Below are positions 6,495-13,040 of a stretch of 14,703 bases of DNA, piece after piece. How positions within the stretch are numbered: position 1 is the stretch's first letter; every line of letters begins with the position of its first letter. Location of the stretch: NCBI GenBank assembly GCA_004296815.1, contig SCVT01000440.1, positions 1 through 14,703 of the forward strand, in the 5' to 3' direction. The notes under the pieces are model-generated. The model worked only from the letters and a program-made list of their open reading frames with translations. It did not search any database and was not told the origin of the DNA. The DNA is from Reyranella sp. (GTDB lineage Bacteria; Pseudomonadota; Alphaproteobacteria; Reyranellales; Reyranellaceae). A program made the position numbers and the translations under genes.

Positions 6495-7739
6495 TCAGGG
6501 CCGGTGCAGCTTCACCGGCTCGCGCGTCACGGTGCGCCGGCCGTTCTTCCAGGCCGCCAGCACCGGCGCCACGGTGCGCAGCGCGGTGACCGAGTCGGTC
6601 GCGTCGAGCACGACGAGGTCGGCCGGGCCGCCGACCTTGATGCCGTAATCGTCCTTGCGCATCAGCTTCGCGGCCGTGGCGGTCGTCATGTCCCAGAGCG
6701 TCTGCACCTCGTCGTCGTTGCCGCGCTGCGTGACGATCGCGTGCATGTTGACCTGGCGCAGCAGCTGGCCGTCGCCGAACGGCGTGAAGGGATTGAGGAT
6801 GTTGTTGGAGGCGACCGAGCAGAGCACGCCCTGCTCGGTGAGCCGGTTGGCGTCGACGACGTTGCGCGGCACGTTGTGGTCGGTGTGCCGGCCGCCGAGA
6901 TAGAGGTCGGTCGCCGTCAGCACCGTCGCGGCGACGCCGGTGTCGGCCATGCGCCTGGCCACCCGGTCGAGGTCCTTGAACGGCATGGTCGCGAGCTTGC
7001 CGACATGGCCCACCGCGACGCGGCCGCCCCATTTGTATTTTTCGGCGAGATCGCAGACCAGCAGCGTGTCGAGATGATCGGCCGTCGGGCCGCTGTCGAC
7101 ATGCATGTCGATGTCGATGTCGAACTCGCGCGCCATCTCGAAGACGCGGCGGATCTGGGCCGAGCTGTCGCTGTCGTAGCTGGGCGCGGCGCCCACCACG
7201 GTCGCGCCGCTCTTCAGCGCCGCGACCATCAGCTCGTCGGTGCCGGGATTGTTGGTGAGACCTTCCTGCGGCATGACGCAGATCTCGAGGTCGATCGCCC
7301 ACTTGTACTTGTCGACCAGCGCCCGGACGCCCTCGAAGCCGCGCATCCCGATCTTGGGGTCGACCTCGGCGTGGGTGCGCATGCGCGTGGCGCCGTGGCC
7401 GATGCATTTCTCGATGGTGGCCGAAGCGCGCTCGATCGTGTCCTCGACGGTCATCGTGTGCTTGACCGCCGAGACGCGCTCCATCGCCATGTGCGGGCTG
7501 CGCTTGGTCGTGTGCTCGCAGCGGCCGAGGATGCAGGCCTTGTCGAGATGGATGTGGGTCTCGACGAAGCCCGAGCAGACCAGCCGCCCGTGGCCCTGCA
7601 CGTCTTCCTTAGCCGTGCCGCCGAGCTTGGGCGCGATCGCGGCGATGCGGCCTTTGCTGACGCCGATGTCGGTGGTGGGGTGGTCGGGCTTGCTGCCGGG
7701 CAGACGCACGTTGCGCAGGACGAGATCGAATTCCATCAT
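6495..7739 (-). CDS. Cytosine deaminase/AtzC-like amidohydrolase, atypical metal site
   Basis: About 414 residues, amidohydrolase superfamily, closest in layout to bacterial cytosine deaminase and AtzC. It has an N-terminal beta region, the metal-binding HIH at 62-64 (FVETHIHLDKA), His213 (DMHVD), GHVG at 243-246 and the C-terminal YGIKVGGPADLVVLDA segment. Where cytosine deaminase has GHDDVFDP and AtzC has ASDN, this protein has ASNNILNP (310-317), so the usual catalytic/metal Asp appears to be Asn312. The Glu of cytosine deaminase HCDE is also replaced (HVDS). Deamination is therefore not assured; other C-N hydrolysis is possible. Start: ATGs at 7766, 7739 and 7736 are in frame; the last two fit the usual MEFDLVLRN start and follow a weak AGG. 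It probably heads an operon with the amidase. Confidence 0.85.
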   Translation of the reverse strand: MMEFDLVLRNVRLPGSKPDHPTTDIGVSKGRIAAIAPKLGGTAKEDVQGHGRLVCSGFVETHIHLDKACILGRCEHTTKRSPHMAMERVSAVKHTMTVEDTIERASATIEKCIGHGATRMRTHAEVDPKIGMRGFEGVRALVDKYKWAIDLEICVMPQEGLTNNPGTDELMVAALKSGATVVGAAPSYDSDSSAQIRRVFEMAREFDIDIDMHVDSGPTADHLDTLLVCDLAEKYKWGGRVAVGHVGKLATMPFKDLDRVARRMADTGVAATVLTATDLYLGGRHTDHNVPRNVVDANRLTEQGVLCSVASNNILNPFTPFGDGQLLRQVNMHAIVTQRGNDDEVQTLWDMTTATAAKLMRKDDYGIKVGGPADLVVLDATDSVTALRTVAPVLAAWKNGRRTVTREPVKLHRP

Positions 7740-7758
7740 GAAACCTGTACTCGGAACG

Positions 7759-7778
7759 GCATGCATGTTGCACCATGC
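7759..7778. promoter_or_regulatory. Candidate dyad in the divergent amidohydrolase/TctC gap
   Basis: GCATG (7759-7763) and CATGC (7774-7778) form a 5-bp inverted repeat around a TGCA-TGT-TGCA core. It lies between the amidohydrolase gene and the Bug/TctC gene, where a regulator could act on both. The arms are short and chance is a real alternative. No regulator gene is in the window. Confidence 0.2.
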
Positions 7779-7807
7779 GCAGGGTCATTAGTAGTGGAGA
7801 TGGCTGC

Positions 7808-8776
7808 ATGATCTCTCGACGGACTCTCATGATCGCGGCCGCCGTTTCGGCGCCCGCCATCGCCCGTGCGCAGACGGCCTGGCCCACCAAGCCCATCCGC
7901 TGGATCGTGAACTTCCCGCCCGCGGGCGCCGCCGACATCATGTCGCGGGCGCTGGCCGACTGGTTCGGCAGCAAGCTCGGCCAGACCATCGTGGTCGAGA
8001 ACAAGCCCGGCGCCGGCGGCATGCTGGGTGCGGATATCGTGGCCAAGGCCAAGGGCGACACGCACATCGTGATGATCTCGAGTGCCGCCTCGCACGGCAT
8101 CGGCCCGGTCCTCTACAAGGACGTGCCCTACGATCCGCTGGCCGACTTCACGCACATCCATCTCGTCGGCACCTTCCCCAGCGTGCTGGCGGTCAACGCC
8201 ACATCGCCGGTCACCAGTGCGAAGCAGCTCGTCGACCAGGCGCGTGCCAAGCCCGGCGAGGTCACTTACGGCTCGGGCGGCAACGGCACGATGAACCATC
8301 TCGTCGGCCAGCTGCTCGCGCTCTCGGCCGGCGTGCAGCTCACGCACATTCCTTATCGCGGCTCGGCGCCCGCGATGAACGATCTCCTGGGCGGGCAGAT
8401 CACGTCGTTGATGGAGAGCCTGCCGACCGCAGCCGGCTACTTCAGCTCGAACCGCATGCGGCCGCTGGCCGTCAGCGAGGCCGAGCGCGCGCCGACGCTG
8501 CCCGACGTGCCGACCTTCCGCGAGGCGGGATTCACCGACGTGGTCGCGACCAACTGGTTCGGCTTCTCAGCTCCCGCCGGCATCCCGCCCGAGATCGCCA
8601 AGCGATGGGAGACGGAGATCGCGGCCGCGCTGGCCAGTGCCGAGATCAAGGCGAACTTCGCGCGCCTTGGCATCCGGCCGGGCACCATCGGCGCCGAGGG
8701 CTACACCGCCCTCATCAAGAGCGAGCTGCCGCGCTGGCGCGAGGTGATCCGCGCCGGGAATATCCGCGCCGACTGA
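7808..8776 (+). CDS. Bug/TctC-family periplasmic solute-binding protein with Tat-like signal
   Basis: A 322-residue tripartite-tricarboxylate-transporter-type binding protein (Bug family), expected to capture a small carboxylate or related molecule in the periplasm. The signal SRRTLM at 3-8, a modest hydrophobic core and AxA cleavage ARA-Q near 21 resemble a Tat rather than a plain Sec signal. Family features are WPTKPIRWIVNFPPAGAADI, VVENKPGAGGMLGADIVAKA, the YGSGGNGTMNHL loop and IPYRGSAPAMNDLLGG. The usual PDGYT after VAKA is replaced by KGDTHIV. GGAG at 7796-7799 supports the ATG at 7808 over an in-frame ATG at 7775. It starts a plus-strand run with the thiolase-like pair; no TctA/TctB genes are nearby, so it may feed a distant permease or act as a sensor. 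Confidence 0.93.
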   Translation: MISRRTLMIAAAVSAPAIARAQTAWPTKPIRWIVNFPPAGAADIMSRALADWFGSKLGQTIVVENKPGAGGMLGADIVAKAKGDTHIVMISSAASHGIGPVLYKDVPYDPLADFTHIHLVGTFPSVLAVNATSPVTSAKQLVDQARAKPGEVTYGSGGNGTMNHLVGQLLALSAGVQLTHIPYRGSAPAMNDLLGGQITSLMESLPTAAGYFSSNRMRPLAVSEAERAPTLPDVPTFREAGFTDVVATNWFGFSAPAGIPPEIAKRWETEIAAALASAEIKANFARLGIRPGTIGAEGYTALIKSELPRWREVIRAGNIRAD

Positions 8777-8784
8777 TTGCGCGG

Positions 8785-8815
8785 CTCCCGCCTTCCGGCA
8801 CAATGGCGCCGGGAG
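8785..8815 (+). promoter_or_regulatory. Hairpin overlapping the thiolase-gene ribosome binding site
   Basis: CTCCCG (8785-8790) can pair with CGGGAG (8810-8815), covering most of the GGAGGA (8812-8817) that serves the ATG at 8825. An alternative inner stem is CCGGC/GCCGG (8795-8799, 8808-8812). Either could hide the ribosome binding site. In G+C-rich DNA such short stems are common. Confidence 0.25.
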
Positions 8816-8824
8816 GAACGAGAC

Positions 8825-9985
8825 ATGGCACATCCGCTCCGCGAAGCGGCGGCGATCAGCGGCATCGGCGAGACCGCCTATACGCGCGGCACGCACAAGA
8901 GCGCGCTGGCGCTGCAGCTCGAGGCGAGCCTCGCCGCCATCGCCGATGCGGGCCTCAGCCCGCGCGACATCGACGGCGTCGTGCCCTACTTCCCGGGCGG
9001 CGGCATCGCCGAGGACTTCATCGCCAATCTCGGCCTGCCCGACCTCAAGCTCTCGCTGTTCGTGCCGATGGGCGGCGCCACCTGCGTCGCGGCGATCCAG
9101 AGTGCGGCGATGGCGGTCGCCACCGGCGTCTGCAACCACGTGCTGATCGCGGTCGGCCGCACCGGCTATTCCGGTGCGCGCGTCTCGACGCGCCTGCAGC
9201 AGTTCCCGCAATTCGCGCTGGCCGCCGAGTTCGAGGCGCCGATCGGCATGTTCGCGCCGGCCCAGCTCTACGCCCAGGGCGCGCGCCGCCACATGGAGCT
9301 CTACGGCACGACGGCGCGCCACATGGCCGAGATTGCCGTGGTCACGCGCCAGCACGCGATCCTCAACGGCAACGTCGTGATGAACAAGCCGCTGACGGTC
9401 GAGGAGCATCACGCCTCGCGCATGATCTCCGATCCGTTCCGCCTGTTCGACTGCAGCCTGGAGAGCGACGGTGGCGCCGCCATCATCATCAGCCGCGCTA
9501 AGGAAGCGCGCGACCTGAAGAAACCTCTCGTCACCATCATGGGTGTGGCCGAGGGCCATCCCGAGTCGCCGGCCTCGATCGCGCAGCGCCCCGACCTGTT
9601 GGAGTTCGGCCTGGTGAAGAGTGCACCGCGCGCCTACGAGATGGCGGGCGTCGGCCCGAAGGACATCGACGTCGCGGAGATCTACGACTGCTTCACCTTC
9701 ACGGTGATCCGCCAGCTCGAGATCCTGGGCTTCTGCAAGACGGGCGAGGGTGGGCCCTTCATCATGGACGGCCGCATCGGTCTCGGCGGCGATCTGCCGA
9801 TCAACACCCATGGCGGCCTGCTCAGCCAGGGCCATGTCGTGGGTCTCAACCACGCGATCGAGCTCACGCGCCAGCTGCGCGGCGAGGCGGGCAAGGCGCA
9901 GGTCAAGGACGCGGAGGTGGGCCTCGTCACCGGTTACGGCGACATGGGCGACGGCTCGATCGCGATCCTGCGGAGGGCGGCATGA
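8825..9985 (+). CDS. Thiolase-like (SCP-x/lipid-transfer type) protein, nucleophile cysteine apparently displaced
   Basis: A 386-residue thiolase-superfamily protein of the SCP2-thiolase/lipid-transfer type that pairs with DUF35 proteins. Features: AISGIGETAYTRG at 9-21, MGGATCVAAI at 82-91 where true thiolases carry the nucleophile Cys, EIYDCFTFTVI at 285-295 and NTHGGLLSQGHVVG at 327-340 with the conserved GH. Aligning the CxxGxxA motif, the nucleophile position is Gly84 and a Cys sits three residues later (Cys87), so ordinary Claisen thiolysis is doubtful. Relatives with DUF35 partners include the Ltp2-ChsH2 steroid side-chain aldolase and BbsAB of toluene degradation, so C-C cleavage or formation on an acyl-CoA is the best guess. 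GGAGGA 7 nt before the ATG fixes the start. It overlaps the next gene by 4 bp. Confidence 0.88.
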   Translation: MAHPLREAAAISGIGETAYTRGTHKSALALQLEASLAAIADAGLSPRDIDGVVPYFPGGGIAEDFIANLGLPDLKLSLFVPMGGATCVAAIQSAAMAVATGVCNHVLIAVGRTGYSGARVSTRLQQFPQFALAAEFEAPIGMFAPAQLYAQGARRHMELYGTTARHMAEIAVVTRQHAILNGNVVMNKPLTVEEHHASRMISDPFRLFDCSLESDGGAAIIISRAKEARDLKKPLVTIMGVAEGHPESPASIAQRPDLLEFGLVKSAPRAYEMAGVGPKDIDVAEIYDCFTFTVIRQLEILGFCKTGEGGPFIMDGRIGLGGDLPINTHGGLLSQGHVVGLNHAIELTRQLRGEAGKAQVKDAEVGLVTGYGDMGDGSIAILRRAA

Positions 9986-10410
9986 GCACGGCACCCGTTT
10001 CCCAGCCCGTTCCCGAGCGTCCTCTGCCGACGCCGACACGTGAGAGCCAGCCGCACTGGGACGGCATGCGCGAGGGCCGCTTCATGCTCCAGCACTGCTC
10101 GGGCTGCGGCAAGGTCCGCCACTATCCGCGCCCGGTCTGCCCGCACTGCTTCTCGCAGGAGAGCGAGTTCAAGGAGGCCGGGACCGGCGGCATGATCCAC
10201 ACCTGGACCGTCTGCCACCATCCCTTCAATTTCTTCTTCAAGGCCGAGGCGCCCTACATCGTGGCGCTGGTCGACATGGATGCCGGCGTTCGCGTGAACG
10301 CGCCGCTGCGCGGGGTCAAGGAAGCCGATGTGAAGATCGGCCAACGCGTGAAGCTCGGCTTCGAGCCGGTCAACAAAGAGGTCACGCTGCCGTTCTTCGT
10401 CGCCGAATAA
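9982..10410 (+). CDS. Zinc-ribbon OB-fold (DUF35) partner of the thiolase-like protein
   Basis: A 142-residue protein with an N-terminal helix (QPHWDGMREGRF), a rubredoxin-like zinc ribbon with Cys39, Cys42, Cys53 and Cys56, and a C-terminal OB-fold with PYIVALVDMDAGVRV. This is the DUF35 layout. Such proteins bind thiolase-like enzymes and help hold acyl-CoA or move intermediates between active sites. Its ATG overlaps the thiolase-like stop as ATGA (9982-9985), and GGAGGG at 9972-9977 sits inside the upstream gene. That tight coupling supports a stoichiometric complex. Length is typical (about 130-150). Confidence 0.92.
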   Translation: MSTAPVSQPVPERPLPTPTRESQPHWDGMREGRFMLQHCSGCGKVRHYPRPVCPHCFSQESEFKEAGTGGMIHTWTVCHHPFNFFFKAEAPYIVALVDMDAGVRVNAPLRGVKEADVKIGQRVKLGFEPVNKEVTLPFFVAE

Positions 10411-10435
10411 ACGAGACAAGCCAGGAGGAAACAAG

Positions 10436-11407
10436 ATGAAGCGTTCGACATTCGTCGCGGCCGGTATCGCCGCGTTGCTGCTGCCGCTCGCGGCTGCTGC
10501 TCAAACGGACTGGCCGCAGAAGCCGGTCTCCATGGTCGTGCCCTATCCGCCGGGCGGCGTGAACGACGCCGTGGCGCGCGTCTTCGCCGAGAAGCTCGGG
10601 ACCGAGCTCGGCAAGCCGGTGCTGGTCGACAACCGCGCGGGTGCCGCTACGACCGTGGCCTCCAACTTCGTCGCCAAGGCCGCGCCCGACGGCTACACGA
10701 TCTACGCCGGCGGCACGTCGCTGATCATCAACCCGACGCTCACCGGCCAGGTCCAGTACGACCCGCACAAGAGCTTCGAGCTCGTGTCGCTGATGTCGTT
10801 CACGCCCTTCATCCTGCACGTGAACATCGACTTCCCGGCCAAGGACATGGACGAGCTGGTCAAGCTCGTGAAGGCCAACCCGGGCAAGTACAACATCGCG
10901 AGCTCGGGCATCGGCGCCACCAACCATCTCGCGGCCGAGCTCCTGAAGGCGCAGGCCGGCCTCAACCTGATCCACGTGCCCTACAAGGGCGGCGCGCAGG
11001 CCGGCCAGGACGTCGTGGCGGGCAACGCGCAGATGATGTTCTCGGCCTCGCTCGAGGCCAAGCCGTTCCTCGACGCCAAGAAGACCCGCGCCATCGCGAT
11101 CTCGAGCCAGAAGCGCTCGCCCGCCTTCCCCGACATCCCGACCATCGTCGAGGTGACGGGGCTCAAGGATTTCGAGGCGGTGTTCTGGCAGGCCATGGTC
11201 GTGCCGGCCGGCACGCCCAAGCCCATCGTCGACAAGCTGCAGAAGGCGATCGCCAAGGTCGCGGCCGACCCCGAAGTCGTCGAGCGCTTCAAGCCGATGG
11301 GCGTGGAGATCCGTGCGTCGACGCCGGCCGAGTTCAAGGAGTTCCTGCTCAAGGAAGAGAAGCGCTGGACCACGCTGATCAAGGAACAGAACATCAAGCC
11401 GGAGTAG
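10436..11407 (+). CDS. Second Bug/TctC-family periplasmic solute-binding protein
   Basis: A 323-residue Bug/TctC binding protein with a Sec-type signal (KR at 2-3, long hydrophobic core, cleavage AAA-Q near 22). Family features are WPQKPVSMVVPYPPGGVNDAVAR, VLVDNRAGAATTVASNFVAKA followed by PDGYT, the SSGIGATNHLAAELL loop and VPYKGGAQAGQDVVAG. It is only distantly similar to the first binding protein at 7808-8776, so this is not a recent duplication. AGGAGG at 10423-10428, 7 nt before the ATG, supports the start; the gap from the DUF35 gene is 25 bp, so co-transcription is likely. Ligand unknown, probably a carboxylate. A hairpin at the stop codon probably ends the transcript. Confidence 0.94.
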   Translation: MKRSTFVAAGIAALLLPLAAAAQTDWPQKPVSMVVPYPPGGVNDAVARVFAEKLGTELGKPVLVDNRAGAATTVASNFVAKAAPDGYTIYAGGTSLIINPTLTGQVQYDPHKSFELVSLMSFTPFILHVNIDFPAKDMDELVKLVKANPGKYNIASSGIGATNHLAAELLKAQAGLNLIHVPYKGGAQAGQDVVAGNAQMMFSASLEAKPFLDAKKTRAIAISSQKRSPAFPDIPTIVEVTGLKDFEAVFWQAMVVPAGTPKPIVDKLQKAIAKVAADPEVVERFKPMGVEIRASTPAEFKEFLLKEEKRWTTLIKEQNIKPE

Positions 11408-11429
11408 GCGCTCGCCTCAGAGCGCCTTT
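11407..11429 (+). terminator. Candidate terminator at the TctC stop, embedded in the alkB 3' end
   Basis: A perfect 7-bp stem GGCGCTC/GAGCGCC (11407-11413, 11420-11426) with a 6-nt loop is followed by TTTCTC. Its first base is the last base of the TctC stop codon. The loop holds the alkB stop, and the right arm codes the last alkB residues. The T tract is short, and on the minus strand no T tract follows. Confidence 0.5.
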
Positions 11430-12055
11430 CTCAGGGTGAGATTGAAGCGGCGGCATCCGGTCAGCGGGTGCTCGCCGCTTTTCAATGTCAGCACGCCGTG
11501 ATGGGCGAGCCGCGACGGCCCGCCCCACACCACCACGTCGCCGTGCTGTAGAGAGACCTTCTTCATCGGATCGGCGCGCTTGGGCCCGCCGAACTGGAAG
11601 GTCGCGGGCACGCCGAGCGACACCGACACGATGGGATGGTCATAACTCGCCTCGTCGCGGTCCTGGTGCGGCGACAGCCGCGTGCCGGGCTCGTAGCGGT
11701 TGATCAGCCCGGCGTCGGGCAGGAAGCCCGCGTAGCCCGCTTGCGCCGCGGCATCGCGCGCGAGCGCTGAGAAGAGAGCCGGCATCGCGGGCCACGGCCT
11801 GCCGTTTTGCGGATCCTCGGCCGTGTAGCGGTAGCTCTTGCGGTCGGTGATCCAGCCCGCGGCGCCGCAGTTGGTCATGGCCACCGACATCTCGAAACCG
11901 CCCGGCGTCGTCATGCGGCGGAACGGCGCTTCGGCCGCCACCGCCTCGATGGCCGCCAGCAGCGCGCGGTCGTGGCGCACCGCGAAGCCGCGCAGCAGCA
12001 CGGCGCCCGGCGCTAGTTCTTCCGTCTCTGCCACACGCTCGAACAGGTCCTGCAT
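11417..12055 (-). CDS. alkB: AlkB, 2-oxoglutarate/Fe(II)-dependent DNA repair dioxygenase
   Basis: A 212-residue AlkB, which oxidatively removes methyl groups from 1-methyladenine and 3-methylcytosine in DNA and RNA, using Fe(II), oxygen and 2-oxoglutarate. It aligns along its whole length with E. coli AlkB (216) as I recall it: TPGGFEMSVAMTNCG at 50-64 and LINRYEPGTRLSPHQD. The iron ligands are His130, Asp132 and His186, and the 2-oxoglutarate-binding arginines are Arg203 and Arg209 in RFNLTLR. All catalytic residues are present. The frame is open well upstream, but MQDLFERV at 12055 matches the family N-terminus; no strong Shine-Dalgarno is seen. It is divergent from the O6-alkylguanine methyltransferase gene, 89 bp apart, forming a repair pair. 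Confidence 0.96.
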   Translation of the reverse strand: MQDLFERVAETEELAPGAVLLRGFAVRHDRALLAAIEAVAAEAPFRRMTTPGGFEMSVAMTNCGAAGWITDRKSYRYTAEDPQNGRPWPAMPALFSALARDAAAQAGYAGFLPDAGLINRYEPGTRLSPHQDRDEASYDHPIVSVSLGVPATFQFGGPKRADPMKKVSLQHGDVVVWGGPSRLAHHGVLTLKSGEHPLTGCRRFNLTLRKAL

Positions 12056-12144
12056 GTTTTCGAATTCCAGTCCGCTGCCGGAGCGTAACCCGCGGCGCGC
12101 CGCCCTATCTTCCCGCCATCGATCCTCAACGGATGGAGAAGAAC

Positions 12145-12732
12145 ATGGCAACGACACTCCGCTACGCAAAGGGCGAAAGCGCGCTCGGTCCGTTCGTCGC
12201 CGCGATCTCCGGCCAGGGCCTGGCCATGCTCGAGTTCGGCGAGCTGACGCCCGCGATCCGCGCCGGCCTCGCCGCGCGGTTCCCGGAGGCGACCTTGGTC
12301 GAGGACCCTGCGGCGCTCCAGGGCCTGCTCCCCCGGCTCGCCGAGCTGATCGCGCGGCCCCGCAATGATCACGAAATTTTGCTCGACCTCCGGGGCACGG
12401 ACTTCGAGCTGCGCGTCTGGGAGGCATTGTGCCGGATTCCCGCCGGCAAGACCGCGAGCTACGGCGAGATTGCCGCCCAATTGGGCACGCCGCGGCTGGC
12501 ACGCGAGGTGGCGGAAGCCTGCGCGGCCAATATGCTGGCGGTGGTGGTCCCGTGCCATCGTGTCGTCAAGAAGGACGGCTCTATCTCGGGCTATCGTTGG
12601 GGCTTCCGGCGCAAGCGGGAGCTGCTGGCGCGAGAAGCAGGAGAAAAGAATGAAGATATGGATGGGTATCCTGGTCGTGGCGGCGTCCACCGCGGCACTG
12701 CCGATCTCTTCGGCCTGGGCACAGTCAGGTGA
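12145..12732 (+). CDS. ogt: Ada-type methylated-DNA-protein-cysteine methyltransferase, probably with a read-on tail
   Basis: A suicide DNA-repair protein that takes the alkyl group from O6-alkylguanine onto Cys137 of PCHRV (136-140). The C-terminal domain is intact: helix-turn-helix region GKTASYGEIAAQLG with Arg120 as the likely arginine finger, AEACAANMLAVVVPCHRVV and SGYRWGFRRKRELLAREA. The ACAAN and SGYRWG forms resemble the methyltransferase half of Ada, but no Ada zinc/AraC domain is present. The ATG at 12145 has GGAG 6 nt upstream; an ATG at 12133 is less likely. Residues from about 167 on (EKNED...) are unlike the family and are read out of frame over the cytochrome c signal peptide. 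One extra A in the AAAA run at 12644-12647 would end it at TGA 12651-12653 (present coordinates) as a normal-length protein. Confidence 0.9.
   Translation: MATTLRYAKGESALGPFVAAISGQGLAMLEFGELTPAIRAGLAARFPEATLVEDPAALQGLLPRLAELIARPRNDHEILLDLRGTDFELRVWEALCRIPAGKTASYGEIAAQLGTPRLAREVAEACAANMLAVVVPCHRVVKKDGSISGYRWGFRRKRELLAREAGEKNEDMDGYPGRGGVHRGTADLFGLGTVR
12639..12643 (+). promoter_or_regulatory. Shine-Dalgarno of the cytochrome c gene, inside ogt
   Basis: AGGAG with a 6-nt spacer precedes the ATG at 12650. It supports this start within the ogt frame and suggests translational coupling to ogt. Confidence 0.8.
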
Positions 12733-13039
12733 CGCCTCGCGCGGCCAGCGCGTGTTCAACACGCAGTGCCGCGCCTGTCACACGCTCGAGAAGGACGGCA
12801 CGCAGGCCACCGGCCCCAACCTGCACAACGTGTTCGGCCGCAAGGCCGGCAACACGCCGGGCTACGAGTCGTCGGACGCGATGAAGGCCTCGAACATCGT
12901 GTGGGACGACACGACGATGGCGGAGTACAGCCGCGATCCCAAGGGCAAGGTGCCGGGCACCAAGATGGTGTTCAACGGCGTGAAGAACGCGGGCCAGCTC
13001 GCCGATCTCGTCGCCTACCTAAAGGAAGCGACGAAGTAG
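12650..13039 (+). CDS. Class I c-type cytochrome, periplasmic
   Basis: A 129-residue monohaem cytochrome c. Residues 1-24 are a Sec signal (MKIW start, hydrophobic core, cleavage AWA-QSG). The haem site is CRACH at 40-44, with His44 as proximal ligand, and Met106 in PGTKMVF as the sixth ligand. GDASRGQRVFNTQC, GPNLHNVFGRKAG and the final helix LADLVAYLKEATK are the mitochondrial-like/cytochrome c2 pattern. It should carry single electrons in the periplasm, for example between the bc1 complex and an oxidase or dehydrogenase; its partner is not in the window. Its first 83 bp overlap the ogt frame. The stop is 1 bp from the stop of the convergent MFS gene. Confidence 0.94.
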   Translation: MKIWMGILVVAASTAALPISSAWAQSGDASRGQRVFNTQCRACHTLEKDGTQATGPNLHNVFGRKAGNTPGYESSDAMKASNIVWDDTTMAEYSRDPKGKVPGTKMVFNGVKNAGQLADLVAYLKEATK

Positions 13040-13040
13040 T

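Noticed and set aside
4996..7811. Long plus-strand open frames opposite the amidase and amidohydrolase
   Set aside because: They mirror codon bias of the minus-strand genes; Arg/Val/Gly-rich with no recognisable domain.
8567..10039. 490-residue antisense open frame over the thiolase-like gene
   Set aside because: Same shadow pattern; no motif, no ribosome binding site, and it crosses two real genes.
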